NCBI GenBank assembly: GCA_965231815.1
Contig: OZ246890.1
Span: 2,604,001-2,668,000, forward strand
Length of the DNA stretch: 64,000 bases
Direction: 5' to 3'
DNA from: JAPPFW01 sp965231815
GTDB lineage: Bacteria > Actinomycetota > Acidimicrobiia > Spongiisociales > Spongiisociaceae
Numbering within the stretch: position 1 is the first letter of the stretch; each line of letters opens with the position of its first letter. Under the pieces are notes generated by a model. It was not told where the DNA came from, did not search any database, and worked only from the letters and a program-made list of their open reading frames with translations. Shown here one piece after another: positions 43,756-53,578 of this stretch. A program made the translations under genes and the position numbers.

Positions 43756-44459
43756 ACGCTTTCGGTTAGCAGGTAGCCGACCACCTGATCCAGTTCCTCG
43801 TAGGCGCCCTCACCTATGTGGTCGAACCGAATGCGGCCCTGCTTGTCGAGTACGTAGGTGCGGGGCCAGTAGGCGGGCCGCCCTTGCCACTCCCGGAAGG
43901 TGCGCCGATCGGTATCGAGCGCAACCGGCCAGGTAACGCCGAGGTCAGCCATCGCTTGTTCGACATTGGCGGCGTCTCGTTCGTATGTGAATTCGGGGGA
44001 GTGGATGCCGACGATCTCCATGCCCTGGTCCCGGTACTTGGCGTAGAGATCCTGGGTGTAGGGGATGCGGTTCTTGCAGTTGTAGCAGCCGAAAGTCCAG
44101 AACTCGACGACCACCACCGAACCTTCCAGTTCCTCAAGCGAAGTGATGTCGGTAGCGAGCCAACCATCGATGCCCACCAGCGGGGGAGTTTCTCCACGCA
44201 GCACCGGAGGCGGACCGATACTCGGCGCAGGCGCCGTGGTAGTGGTGGGGGCCACCGCGGTCGTACCGGCAGTCGTGGTAGCACCGGTGGTTGTGGTTGA
44301 ACTAGGTTCAGGAATATGTTCGGCGGAGGTGCTCGCCGGTATTCCGACCGGACCGTTGGCAGGCTCGCCACAGGCCACCGCTAGCACCAGCAGAACGCTT
44401 GCGAGCGTAAGCAGGCCTGATCCGAGTGTGGTGGGCCGATTGGCATTCACAGGAGGCAA
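43752..44459 (-). CDS. Thioredoxin-like (TlpA/redoxin) lipoprotein
   Basis: 235 residues. Signal sequence LLTLASVLLVLAVAC with a lipobox cysteine near residue 31, then a threonine-rich linker (about residues 55-85) and a TlpA-type thioredoxin domain with FWTFGCYNCKNRIP, active-site CxxC at about residue 125, and a late cis-proline region WPRTYVLD. It should be an extracytoplasmic thiol-disulfide enzyme reduced by the CcdA-like protein encoded next. The start is TTG 44459 or GTG 44450. Confidence 0.88.
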   Translation of the reverse strand: MPPVNANRPTTLGSGLLTLASVLLVLAVACGEPANGPVGIPASTSAEHIPEPSSTTTTGATTTAGTTAVAPTTTTAPAPSIGPPPVLRGETPPLVGIDGWLATDITSLEELEGSVVVVEFWTFGCYNCKNRIPYTQDLYAKYRDQGMEIVGIHSPEFTYERDAANVEQAMADLGVTWPVALDTDRRTFREWQGRPAYWPRTYVLDKQGRIRFDHIGEGAYEELDQVVGYLLTESV

Positions 44460-44476
44460 ACTCTACTTGTGCGTCC

Positions 44477-46108
44477 TCAACTTCGTTCCCGGGAGGCGAG
44501 CCGCTTCCGGTTGAGCTTCCCGGTGGTTGTCTTCGGAAGACGGGCAACATACTCGACGATACGAGGGTACTTGTATGCGGCCAACTGGGTCTTCACCTGG
44601 GCTTGTAGCTCCGCCGTCAACTCGTCGCCGCCGTGGCATCCTTCGGCTAGGACCACCATTGCCTTCACCACCTGGCCCCTGATCGGATCCGGCGCCGGTA
44701 TGACAGCCACCTCAGCTACCCGGGGATGGCGTACCAGGGATTCCTCCACCTCGGCCGGCCCGATCCGGTAACCGGCGCTGGCGATCATGTCATCGTCACG
44801 GCCGAGGAACCGTATGTATCCGGCTTCGTCGAGGGTTCCCTGGTCACCGGTCATGATCCATCCGTTCCGGAACTGCCGCCGGGTCGCTTCCGGGTTGCCC
44901 CAATATTCGATCATCTGGGTGGGGTCACCGGGTCGTACGGCAATCTCTCCGATCTCACCTGGCGCGATCGGCAATCCCTCGCCGTCGAGTAATGCAACGG
45001 TACGGCCCGGATAGGGAAGGCCCATCCAACCCGGAATCCCCGGCCAGAGCGATTCACACCCACCCACCAGATGGTTGACCTCGGTTAGACCGTAGAACTC
45101 GTTGATTACCGCTCCGAGGTCCTGTTCGCTCCACTTATGGAGTTCATCGGCCACCGATTCGCCCCCGCTCGCGATCACCCGCAGGTCAAGGTCGTAGGCG
45201 CCGGCTGGATCCGGGACCTGGGCCATCATCTTGAGGGCGGTCGGGGTCAGGAATGCATGGGTAACACCATTGCGGGCCATAACCTCGAATGATCGCCGGG
45301 CCGAGAAGCGCTGCTGGTCGGCCACCACCGGATGACCGAACACCAGCGCCGGCAGAAGGATATCAAGTAACCCTCCAACCCAAGCCCAATCGGACGGAGT
45401 GTAGAACACGGTCGACTGGTCGAATCTAACGCTGAAGAAGAGCTTGAAGGTCAGAAGGTAACCTTCGATTATGCGGTGTCCATGCAGCGCGCCCTTGGGA
45501 TGTCCGGTGCTTCCGGATGTGTACAGAAGCATGGCCGGGTCCATCAACGATGTGTCCACCGGCCGGAAAGATGCAGGGAAGTTCGCCGCCTCAGCCAAGG
45601 ACCTCTCACCTTCGGCCGGTTCTCCGTAGATGATCAGGGTATCGAGATCGGGAAGGTCGTCGCTGACGGTTCGGATGCGGTCGGCATGTTCTTCCGCAAC
45701 CACCACCACTCCGGTACCGGAATCGGAGAGGATATGCCGGTAGGAGTCCGGACCGTACAGGCTCGACATCGGTAACACGACGGCGCCCAGCGCGTAAACA
45801 GCCAGGTGCAGCGCCGCCACTTCAGCGCTTTGCGGCATCACGAGTGAGACTCGGTCCCCCCGCTCCACCCCCAACGAGGCAAGAAAGTTGGCGTAGCGTT
45901 TGGCGAGCCTGATGAGTTCCCAGTAGGACCAGACGTCCCTGCTTCCATCTTGACGTTCGACGAACAACGCTATCCGGCGGCGATCGTCACTCCAGCGGTC
46001 GAATACTTCGGAGGCGATGTTCATTCGCTCGGGAAGGTCCCATTCGAATCCATCCACCAAATCCGAGTAATTCCCAAAAGAAAGCAGGTCTGTGTCGAAT
46101 AATCTCAT
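44477..46108 (-). CDS. AMP-forming acyl-CoA synthetase (acetyl/medium-chain type)
   Basis: 543 residues of the ANL superfamily. The AMP/phosphate loop is LLYTSGSTGHPKGA (about residue 193), the A5 motif is NEFYGLTEVN, A7 is GWIMTGDQG, the hinge is GRDDDMIASAGYRIGP and the C-terminal A10 motif PKTTTGKLNRK carries the adenylation lysine. The WAWVGGLLDILLPALVFG segment resembles medium-chain and AcsA-like members. It activates a carboxylate to its CoA thioester in two steps. It stands between the redoxin and FGE genes with its own candidate promoter (TAGAAT, 46117-46122). Confidence 0.92.
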   Translation of the reverse strand: MRLFDTDLLSFGNYSDLVDGFEWDLPERMNIASEVFDRWSDDRRRIALFVERQDGSRDVWSYWELIRLAKRYANFLASLGVERGDRVSLVMPQSAEVAALHLAVYALGAVVLPMSSLYGPDSYRHILSDSGTGVVVVAEEHADRIRTVSDDLPDLDTLIIYGEPAEGERSLAEAANFPASFRPVDTSLMDPAMLLYTSGSTGHPKGALHGHRIIEGYLLTFKLFFSVRFDQSTVFYTPSDWAWVGGLLDILLPALVFGHPVVADQQRFSARRSFEVMARNGVTHAFLTPTALKMMAQVPDPAGAYDLDLRVIASGGESVADELHKWSEQDLGAVINEFYGLTEVNHLVGGCESLWPGIPGWMGLPYPGRTVALLDGEGLPIAPGEIGEIAVRPGDPTQMIEYWGNPEATRRQFRNGWIMTGDQGTLDEAGYIRFLGRDDDMIASAGYRIGPAEVEESLVRHPRVAEVAVIPAPDPIRGQVVKAMVVLAEGCHGGDELTAELQAQVKTQLAAYKYPRIVEYVARLPKTTTGKLNRKRLASRERS

Positions 46109-46116
46109 GATTTATG

Positions 46117-46122
46117 ATTCTA
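46117..46122 (-). promoter_or_regulatory. Candidate -10 box (TAGAAT) of the acyl-CoA synthetase gene
   Basis: TAGAAT on the minus strand, 8 nt before ATG 46108, close to the leaderless geometry seen at other genes in the window. Confidence 0.4.
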
Positions 46123-46215
46123 CCGGCCGGCCAGATCGGTCTTTCTTCCGGCTTCGGTGACGGACCGGGCCTTACAGATTCGCGACAGAGCCGTGGAAGG
46201 TTCTTCAAACCCTCT

Positions 46216-47127
46216 TCACAGCGCGCAGCGAAAACCGAGGTGGCTTGCCGAGGTGTCGATAGTCTGGGGTTGGCGGGCGGCCGGGCGGTAGCGGAAGCAG
46301 TATTGAGCGGTACAAAGATGTGACCCGCCCCGAATAGTTCGGGCGGGGAATCGACCCGGGTCGCCGGTCGGTCCGAGCAGCGTTCCCTTCGCTGGACCAC
46401 AGCACTTCTGCCCGGACGTGTGAACAGAAGGCTCGCGGTAGCGGGTGGAGGTCCACTCCCATACGTTGCCCGTCATATCATGCAACCCGTAGCCGTTGGG
46501 TTCATAAAAGCCGACCGGATTGGTTCGGGTCCACCCGTCGAGTTCGGTGTTCTCATACGGAAAGCCGCCCTGCCAGGTGTTGATGCGAGGCATGGTGTCC
46601 TGGGTATCCCCGTCACCCCATTCGAATTCGGCGCCGTCGAAGCCGCCCCGGGCGGCGTATTCCCATTCGACTTCCGAAGGGAGGCGCATACCAGCCCATC
46701 GAGCGAACGCCACCGCATCAGGGTAGGCGACCTGAACCACCGGATGGTCGGCTAGACCCTCAGTCGACGATCCCGGTCCCAGCGGTCGACGCCAGTTGGC
46801 GCCCGTTACCCACCTCCACCAGTTACGGAAATCGCCGAGATCTACCATGCCCGGCGTCATCATGAAGACCAGTGAGCCGGGCAGCAGATCCTCGGACCGT
46901 ATGCCCTGATAGCGCCGTGGATCGAGAGGCCGTTCGGCAAGGGTCAAATGCCCGGTGGCTTCCACGAACTCGGCAAATCGCCGGTTGGTCACCGGGTAGG
47001 CGTCGATGCGGAACGGCTTGACCTGCACGACACGGCTCGGACGTTCCTCGGGATAATGGTGGTCGGATCCCATCCGGAACTTCCCGCCGGGAATAAGGAT
47101 CTGATCCGCATGTGGCGCCGAAGTCAT
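46216..47127 (-). CDS. Formylglycine-generating enzyme (SUMF1 family)
   Basis: 303 residues. The whole FGE-sulfatase fold is recognisable: LIPGGKFRMGSD near the N-terminus, PVVQVAYPDAVAFARWAGMRLPSEVEWEYAARGG in the middle (seen at about residues 130-165), GNVWEWT, and GGSHLCTAQYCFRYRPAARQ near the C-terminus with the two copper-binding catalytic cysteines spaced as in authentic FGEs. It oxidises the Cys of CxPxR sequences to formylglycine, so it can activate the sulfatase encoded at 9.7-12.0 kb. ATG 47127 lies 86 bp from the divergent dehydrogenase start. Confidence 0.95.
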   Translation of the reverse strand: MTSAPHADQILIPGGKFRMGSDHHYPEERPSRVVQVKPFRIDAYPVTNRRFAEFVEATGHLTLAERPLDPRRYQGIRSEDLLPGSLVFMMTPGMVDLGDFRNWWRWVTGANWRRPLGPGSSTEGLADHPVVQVAYPDAVAFARWAGMRLPSEVEWEYAARGGFDGAEFEWGDGDTQDTMPRINTWQGGFPYENTELDGWTRTNPVGFYEPNGYGLHDMTGNVWEWTSTRYREPSVHTSGQKCCGPAKGTLLGPTGDPGRFPARTIRGGSHLCTAQYCFRYRPAARQPQTIDTSASHLGFRCAL

Positions 47128-47213
47128 CAAACGATGAAACTACACACTACCAAGGCAGGCGAGCCAACTCGCCTGGAACAATCGGTATCAGGCGCCGAGC
47201 AGAGGGAGCGCAA

Positions 47214-48104
47214 TTGGACACGATCGGTTTTATCGGGGTAGGTGTCATGGGTATGCCCATGGCTATGAACGTAATGAAGAGAGGATTCGAGGTGCGCGCC
47301 TTCGATGTGAACCCCACCGCCCTTGAGGCGATTGGCAGCCGGGGCGCCAAGGCGGTCGGCTCCCCTCAAGAGGCCGCGGAGGGCGCATCCCGGGTTATCT
47401 TGATGCTTCCAACCGGTCAACATGTAGCCGAAGCAGTCTTCGGTCCACAGGGCGCCGCCGTCTCCCTGGATCCCGACGCCCTGCTCATAGATATGAGTAC
47501 CGGACTTCCCACCGATTTTGATAACACTGCTGAGCGCCTTGAAGATCACGGGATGACGATGATCGACGCCCCGGTGGGCAGGACCTCCAAGGAAGCCGAG
47601 AATGGAACCCTCTTGATCATGGTCGGCGGGCACGACACCGACGTTGAAGCGGCTCGTCCGATCCTGGATTGCATGGGAGACACCATCATCCACTGCGGAC
47701 CCCGTGGAGCGGGCATCAGGACCAAGTTAGTCAACAACTACCTCTCGATCGTCTCCAACGTGGTGGTCGCCGAGGCTCTTGCCATCGCGGAAGCCGCCGA
47801 CCTCGACCGCGACACGGTCATCAAGGTCCTGATGGGTACCACCGCCGGACGGGGCCATCTCGGTACCACCTATCCTGCCCAAGTCCTCGCGGGAAACCTC
47901 GAACCGGGTTTCATGGTCGATCTAGCCCTCAAGGATTTGCGCCTGGCCCTGCGCATGAGCGAGGAGGCCGGAGCCTCCCGGGCGATGGGAATCTCGGCTC
48001 TGCCTATCTACGAGTCGGCCAGTGAAAATGGTATGGGCCGCCTGGACTGGACCGCCATGTACAACTACGTGAGAGAATCTTCAACCCGGCGCCTTTCCGA
48101 CTAG
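47214..48104 (+). CDS. 3-hydroxyisobutyrate dehydrogenase-family oxidoreductase
   Basis: 296 residues from TTG 47214, preceded by GAGGGAGC; the longer frame upstream has no family sequence. The NAD(P) motif is IGFIGVGVMGMPMAMN (residues 4-19), followed by the substrate loop DAPVGRTSKEAENGTL, in which the usual SGG reads GRTS, and the catalytic lysine region GAGIRTKLVNNYL (about residue 168). LALKDLRLALRMSEEAG is the last family block. Substrates of the family are beta-hydroxyacids such as 3-hydroxyisobutyrate, tartronate semialdehyde or 2,3-dihydroxypropanesulfonate. Specificity is not determined. Confidence 0.9.
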   Translation: MDTIGFIGVGVMGMPMAMNVMKRGFEVRAFDVNPTALEAIGSRGAKAVGSPQEAAEGASRVILMLPTGQHVAEAVFGPQGAAVSLDPDALLIDMSTGLPTDFDNTAERLEDHGMTMIDAPVGRTSKEAENGTLLIMVGGHDTDVEAARPILDCMGDTIIHCGPRGAGIRTKLVNNYLSIVSNVVVAEALAIAEAADLDRDTVIKVLMGTTAGRGHLGTTYPAQVLAGNLEPGFMVDLALKDLRLALRMSEEAGASRAMGISALPIYESASENGMGRLDWTAMYNYVRESSTRRLSD

Positions 48105-48251
48105 CCGGAAGGTAAACATCGCACGGCGCTCCTCCGAGGTTTGGCCAGTTCCGACGACCACAACACATCCGTGTGCTCCGACGATTCTGCCGCGGTTGCC
48201 CGGGTACGTGATGAAACCAAACGCGCATCGTGCTTAACGTTACACACTCGA

Positions 48252-48257
48252 TAAGAT
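48252..48257 (+). promoter_or_regulatory. Candidate leaderless -10 box (TAAGAT) of the Gabija locus
   Basis: TAAGAT followed by 6 nt and ATG 48264. No -35 hexamer is clear. It is the only plausible promoter in the 159-bp gap before gajA. Confidence 0.45.
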
Positions 48258-48263
48258 TGGGAC

Positions 48264-50079
48264 ATGCTCGCGAGTGACACAGGAGGATTGGCTAAGGCAA
48301 ACGTCTTCGTTGAACGCCTCACGCTCCGGGACTTCAAGGGAATCCAGAGACTTGACCTAAGGCTCGAACCGGGCCTTACTTTACTCGTCGGCCGCAATAA
48401 CGCAGGTAAGTCACGAATTCTGCGCGCTCTCCACGTAGCCGTCGGCGGAGCGGCGGCTGAACGCGACGATCTGACCGTAGGATTAAGCGAACCGGCAGCT
48501 ATCGATGTGGTACTTGCACCGTCACCGACAGAACGGTCGAATTCTGACGATGGATCAGATGAGATATTCTCTGATAGTGTTTCTCAACGGCTTGGAGCTA
48601 GGGTGAACCTAGTCTCCACTGATCCTGACCGTGAGCGCTTTGCGTGGCGGACGACCATCACGTCCACAAGCGAAGGGGCTGGTGCCCGGAAGAACTCACG
48701 CGTAATGGCATACGCTAACGGTACGTGGTACGCAGATGAGAACGCTCCCTCACTAACGCGGGACCAGTGGGGTATATGCTACTCAGAACTCGTCACCACA
48801 CAGCGCGACCTAGACAAGGAACTCCGCCGTCCCGGTAGCGCAATCCGCCGTATCCTCAATGACCTCAACGTTCAGGAGACCGATCGACAGATGCTGGAGA
48901 GACAACTCGTCGTTCTCGGAGAAGCGATTGCCTCAAAGAGTGTCACCCTGCAAGAGATCGTGGGTTCTCTCAACGCTTTGGATCAGTTCCTTGATGTATT
49001 GGGAGAACCGAGAGTAGACGCCATACCCCAACAACTCGAAGAACTGGCTAGAGCGGTTGATATAACATTTGCGAGCAATAAGGGAGACCTCGCGTCCAGA
49101 TTACAAGGCTCGGGCGTGCTTAGTCTCGCTTCTCTACAGGTGCAAAACGTGTTTTACCGTCATCGGCTAGGAAGCGACGGACCTGAACTTCGTCCTCACA
49201 CGGTAACCTTTATCGAAGAACCTGAAGCTCACCTTCATCCGCACGCTATCTTCGAACTCCCACTACTGCTCGAAGACCGTGACCGTCAAGTATTAGCCAC
49301 GACTCACTCCCCACAGTTGGCTACCGTCGTTGATCCCAAGGCCTTGAGGTTGATACAAGAGGCACCCGATGGTCGTCACTCAGTACTTGACTTCGGTCCT
49401 GTACAGGAAGAAACGAGGGACACGCCCCGTACGCGAAGACGCAGATTCTTTGTAGGAGAGATGGAAAAACTAAAGAGACTCGTTGAGCGACCATTCGGTG
49501 ACCTACTGTTTGCTAAAGCCATCGGTTGTCGGCGACGGAGCGACCGAAAGGGCGTTCCTTCCACCTGTACTCCGTGCCGCGCTAGGTCCGCTCGCACACG
49601 GTATCTCTGTTGTTGATTCTAACGGGATGAACTCGGACATCGTTACTCCTGTGATCAAGTTCGCCAGACACGCTGAGGTGCCACTACAAATCCTGGTAGA
49701 TGACGATTCAGCAGGGCATACTACTTTGAAAGGAATCTCTAGTACATTATTGGATAAGGAACTTGAGATAATTCGAATAGTATCCATGGAAGACCAAGAC
49801 TTAGGTGTACAAGCAAGACGTAACACCGCTATCGAACGAATGCTTATCACGTTCGACCTAGAAGTATGTCGGAGGGCCTGTCATTCCATCGGCCTCGATC
49901 CCCCGAGTAATGAGGGAGAGACTCTCAAGATGATGAAGGACAACAAGGGTGTCCTAGGTAGATCCCTCGCTAACGAGTTTCTTGAGGCTCATCCGTATGA
50001 TATGCCTGAGGTTCGATGGCCCGAACCCTTAGAAACACTCGTGCAACGCCTTCGTGATCGGCTTAGCCATGCCGAATAG
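48264..50079 (+). pseudogene. gajA: Gabija GajA: OLD-family ATPase-TOPRIM nuclease, frameshifted
   Basis: Frame 1 (48264-49616) encodes the ABC-type ATPase: LTLLVGRNNAGKSRIL (Walker A, about residue 40) and VTFIEEPEAHLHPH (Walker B), ending in a non-homologous tail after LLFAKAIG. The TOPRIM half continues in the +1 frame: VVGDGATERAFLPPVLRAAL, ILVDDDSAG and so on, to TAG 50079. One extra G in GCCATCGGTTGTC (near 49524) accounts for the shift; without it the protein is about 605 residues, right for GajA. There is no slippery heptamer, so a mutation or sequencing error is likelier than programmed frameshifting. In Gabija, GajA is the DNA nuclease and GajB the helicase. Base composition is AT-richer than the flanks. 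Confidence 0.85.
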
Positions 50080-51952
50080 GAGCACCGCCTTAACACTGGT
50101 TGAAATGAATACCGGGTTCTCCCTGACGCCCGAGCAGCAGGAGGTCGTTAATTGCGACGCTCCAGCCACAATCGTAACTGCTTCCGCAGGGACTGGGAAG
50201 ACCGAGATTCTGGCCCGTCGGATCGAGCGGTTCCTTAGCGAGCCGGGAAACGGATACGCACACGTGCTCGCGATCACCTACACAACACGAGCGGCTGCCG
50301 AACTCCGCCACCGTCTGCAGGAGCACCTCGGCGACCTCACATCTCGTGTGTCCTGTGACACGATTCATGGATTCGCCAACTCAATGTTAAGGCAACACGG
50401 TAGCCACGTCGGGCTGGGGCCAGGGTTTCAAGTAATTACAACCGACGACGACAGAGTAACGTTGCTAGAAGGATCAGGATACATGATCGATCAGCCAATC
50501 AACCATGAGCTTCTGACAGATCTTGATCTAGCCCGAGCAACGGAAACAAGTCATCAGGATCTACAGCACTGGCACTTGATCCTTGCCAGTGCTAACGCGG
50601 TGGACTTTGCCGAAATGTTGAGTAAAGCCATTGAACTCGTCAAGATACCAGCAATCGTACGACTCTACCAACGAATATTTGGGCTTGTTATTGTCGATGA
50701 AGCTCAAAATATAACTCAACAACAATACACGTTCCTAAAAAATCTTACATACCACACTAGTGGGGGACTACGGACAGGACCTCAAGTCCTATTGATGGGT
50801 GACCCGAAGCAGTCCATTATTGGTTTCGCTGGTGCTGATCCATCACTCCTTGATGAGTTCAAGACTGATTATGGCGCCAAACACTTCACACTCAGCCAGA
50901 ACTTCCGATCGTCGTTGTCGTTGGCAAGGCTTGCGCGCCGGGTTGAGATGGCTTTAAGAGGAAACGAATCTCAGAGCCATCATTCGCTTGAATACCCGGC
51001 TCCCGGACTCATCCAAGTCGAAGTATCCAGGGACGAGTGGGCTGAGGGTAATTATGCAGCCAGATGGGTGGGGAACCTGTTGGATATGGGCCTTCCGTCG
51101 GAGGCGCTGGCAACAGGAGAGGAGGGTCGAGTCAAGCCCGAGGAGATTGCCGTATTGGCAAGAAACTCGTCAGCATTACGACTGACCGCAAATGCGCTGC
51201 GGGAAAGCGGTCGACCTGTGGCTTTGGCCTACAAGGACACCCAATTCATGGCTACTGATCTCGGAACTGTGTCGGTACTGCTCCTAAGGAGAAAGAGTTC
51301 CTCCCACAATATGACGGCCACCATGGGCCTGCGTCGGGCGCTCAGGAACACATCCCTCGACGTAGATTCGAGCAGTGAGTTAGCTGATGGTCTTCGTGCC
51401 CATGAGGCCGACTATCTTGACACCCTGATACCACTCTTGGATGCTCCAAGCCTGGGTAGCTTTGTCGGTCAGATCCAAGACTGCGACCTTCCAGAAAATG
51501 CGGATGACCTGCTCTTAGCTGGATGGCTCGCTGATCGGGCCCTCATTGTAGACACCTGGAAGGAATATGCAGACAAAACCAGACCATCTGACATCTCGTG
51601 GCAACAGTTCGCATTCCAGTTAGACCTATCTCAGCGGAGTCGAGATCTCGGACCTGGTGTGCGATTGCTAACCGTGCACAAAGCCCAAGGTCGTGAGTTC
51701 AAAGCCGTTGCAATCGTCGGGATGAACGACGGGCAGTTTCCCGACTTCCGAGTAAGGTCGGAACGAAGTAGGACAGCGGAGTTAAAGACCTTCTACGTGG
51801 CGATCACCCGTGCTAGCCGAGTCTTGCTCCTCTCCAGAGCACTCAAACGCGATACCCGTTTCGGTCCTCGACCGACCGATCCGTCGCCTTACCTGAACTA
51901 CCTGCAACAACATGATGGGACCACTCGGAGGATGCCTGCCGCTATCCGTTGA
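50069..51952 (+). CDS. gajB: Gabija GajB: UvrD-like helicase
   Basis: 627 residues of superfamily 1. Q-motif/Walker A: LTPEQQEVV and TASAGTGKTEIL (about residue 36); motif Ia LAITYTTRAAAEL; motif II LVIVDEAQNI; motif III LLMGDPKQSIIGFAG; motif IV FTLSQNFRSS; motif V LLTVHKAQGREFKAV; motif VI FYVAITRASRVL. It overlaps the gajA stop by 11 bp, the usual gajA-gajB organisation, and is the second half of the Gabija anti-phage system. The low-GC stretch around 50.6-50.8 kb supports horizontal origin. If gajA is really broken, this gene would be without its nuclease. Confidence 0.85.
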   Translation: MPNRSTALTLVEMNTGFSLTPEQQEVVNCDAPATIVTASAGTGKTEILARRIERFLSEPGNGYAHVLAITYTTRAAAELRHRLQEHLGDLTSRVSCDTIHGFANSMLRQHGSHVGLGPGFQVITTDDDRVTLLEGSGYMIDQPINHELLTDLDLARATETSHQDLQHWHLILASANAVDFAEMLSKAIELVKIPAIVRLYQRIFGLVIVDEAQNITQQQYTFLKNLTYHTSGGLRTGPQVLLMGDPKQSIIGFAGADPSLLDEFKTDYGAKHFTLSQNFRSSLSLARLARRVEMALRGNESQSHHSLEYPAPGLIQVEVSRDEWAEGNYAARWVGNLLDMGLPSEALATGEEGRVKPEEIAVLARNSSALRLTANALRESGRPVALAYKDTQFMATDLGTVSVLLLRRKSSSHNMTATMGLRRALRNTSLDVDSSSELADGLRAHEADYLDTLIPLLDAPSLGSFVGQIQDCDLPENADDLLLAGWLADRALIVDTWKEYADKTRPSDISWQQFAFQLDLSQRSRDLGPGVRLLTVHKAQGREFKAVAIVGMNDGQFPDFRVRSERSRTAELKTFYVAITRASRVLLLSRALKRDTRFGPRPTDPSPYLNYLQQHDGTTRRMPAAIR

Positions 51953-51963
51953 GCCTGGGTAAG

Positions 51964-52389
51964 CTAACCGAACTGGGTGGGACCCGCCCGCTTGATCGTT
52001 ATTCTGATTATTACCCTCCGCTCGGCGACCATCGCAGCGCGGTATTCGTCCCAGTCGGGATGCTCACCGGACAACATTCGGTAGTAGTTGATCAGCGTCT
52101 CCATCGCCTCGGGAAGACACACCACCTCAGCGACACCATCCACCTGGACCCAATCGCCATAAAACCGGTCGGTAAACATGCACAAGGAAACTCGGGGATC
52201 ACGGACCAGGTTCTTTACCTTGTATGCCGTCTCCCGGCTCGACACGACAACGTAACCATCATCATTGACTCCGGCCACGACCGGCGACATTTGCGGTGAT
52301 CCGTCGGACCGGTACGTGAGGAGGATTCCCCGATGGTTGGTTGAGATGAAGTTCTTGGCGCCCTCGAAGTCCTTAGCTCTAGGTTCCAT
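51964..52389 (-). CDS. PPOX-class split-barrel (F420/FMN-dependent) protein 1
   Basis: 141 residues. The pattern NHRGILLTYRSDGSPQMSPV, DDGYVVVSSRETAYKVKNL, DPRVSLCMF is that of small pyridoxamine-phosphate-oxidase-like split barrels, many of which bind F420 in actinobacteria. It probably reduces an unknown small molecule or binds cofactor. ATG 52389 is chosen. It converges on gajB with 11 bp between and marks the right edge of the Gabija insert. Two paralogues occur at 55.5 and 62.8 kb. Confidence 0.85.
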   Translation of the reverse strand: MEPRAKDFEGAKNFISTNHRGILLTYRSDGSPQMSPVVAGVNDDGYVVVSSRETAYKVKNLVRDPRVSLCMFTDRFYGDWVQVDGVAEVVCLPEAMETLINYYRMLSGEHPDWDEYRAAMVAERRVIIRITIKRAGPTQFG

Positions 52390-52498
52390 CTCCAGCACTC
52401 CTTAGTCCTTACGGATTGCGTTCGGAGCCGTCTACCGCCCCGCGAGAGGAGCAAGTCGGACAACACGGCTCTTTCCCACAGCATTATGGTATTGCTGA

Positions 52499-53509
52499 AT
52501 GACTACTCGACACTCAGTGGGGTTCCTGGGACCCGTCGGCACATTCGCGGAGGAAGCGCTGGTGGCTCAGAAGGATCTAGCTGTGATGCGTCGCCAACCC
52601 TTCAACTCGATGCTGGATGTGCTGAAGTCTGTGGAAACCGGTGCCGTGGACTTCGGGTTCATCCCGATCGAGAACATGATCGAGGGGGCCGTCACATCCA
52701 GCCTTGACGCCATCGCCTTCGGTACAGGCCTGCTGATCCAGCGCGAGGTGACGATGGATGTCAGCCTGATGTTGATGGTGTTTCCGGGTACCAAGCTCAG
52801 TGAAGTGAATTACGTCCGATCATATCCGGTCGCCTATGCCCAATGTGGCACGTTCCTTCACCGGCGCCTGCCCGGCGTAAAGGTGGTGGCTGCCAACTCG
52901 ACTGCCGAGGCGGCCCGTGAGCTAGCTGCCTCCGGAAGCTTGGATACGGCGGTGATCGCTCCGCGGAGGGCCGCTCAGGTTTACGGATTGGAAGTGCTCG
53001 CGGAAGGTATTGAGGACCGGACTGACAACAAGACTCGGTTCGCGCTGGTGGGCAACCAAACCTGTCCAGCGCCGACCGGGAGGGACAAGACCAGCCTGGT
53101 CGTGTATCAACGCGCTAACGCTCCGGGGTCGGTGGTGGGCATCCTGGGTGAGTTTGTCGCCCGGTCCATCAACATCACCAGCCTGCAGAGCCGCCCGACC
53201 AAGGACAGTCTTGGAAGCTACTGCTTCCTGATCGAATGTGAGGGTCATGTGATGAGCGAACCGCTGGGCGATGCCCTCCGCAACCTGCAGATGAGAGCCG
53301 CCAGCGTCAAGTTCCTCGGCTCCTACCCGGCGGACTCGGTCAGCCAGGCAAGTAATCCGACCGGCGGATCCCTACGGCAGGAAGTCGACGCATCATATGT
53401 TGATGGGGACGGGTACATCTTGATGGCAGGTGTACCGGACCAGACGACCAGTGACCAAGCCGACTCCTGGCTTGACGAGGTGCGTTCAAGAGTTGCCGGA
53501 CACCGGTGA
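52499..53509 (+). CDS. pheA: Prephenate dehydratase
   Basis: 336 residues. The catalytic domain starts SVGFLGPVGTFAEEAL (about residue 6) and contains the family signature FGFIPIENMIEGAV and the active-site DNKTRFALVG (Thr-Arg-Phe, about residue 178). The C-terminal ACT domain (SLVVYQRANAPGSVVGIL, LGSYCFLIECEGH) should bind phenylalanine for feedback control. It converts prephenate to phenylpyruvate in phenylalanine synthesis. The final 60 residues (SQASNPTGG to the end) extend past the ACT domain and are not recognisable. No other aromatic-pathway gene is adjacent. TATGGT lies 8 nt before ATG 52499. Confidence 0.92.
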   Translation: MTTRHSVGFLGPVGTFAEEALVAQKDLAVMRRQPFNSMLDVLKSVETGAVDFGFIPIENMIEGAVTSSLDAIAFGTGLLIQREVTMDVSLMLMVFPGTKLSEVNYVRSYPVAYAQCGTFLHRRLPGVKVVAANSTAEAARELAASGSLDTAVIAPRRAAQVYGLEVLAEGIEDRTDNKTRFALVGNQTCPAPTGRDKTSLVVYQRANAPGSVVGILGEFVARSINITSLQSRPTKDSLGSYCFLIECEGHVMSEPLGDALRNLQMRAASVKFLGSYPADSVSQASNPTGGSLRQEVDASYVDGDGYILMAGVPDQTTSDQADSWLDEVRSRVAGHR

Positions 53510-53578
53510 GCGCGCGGAACTGTCGGCGTGAGGTGGCTTGATGTGACCTGTGTGTGGGGGAACCGTAGGAGTCAGAAT

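Noticed and set aside
49483..49640. Programmed ribosomal frameshift in gajA
   Set aside because: No slippery heptamer or downstream stem is visible at the junction, so an indel is the simpler explanation.
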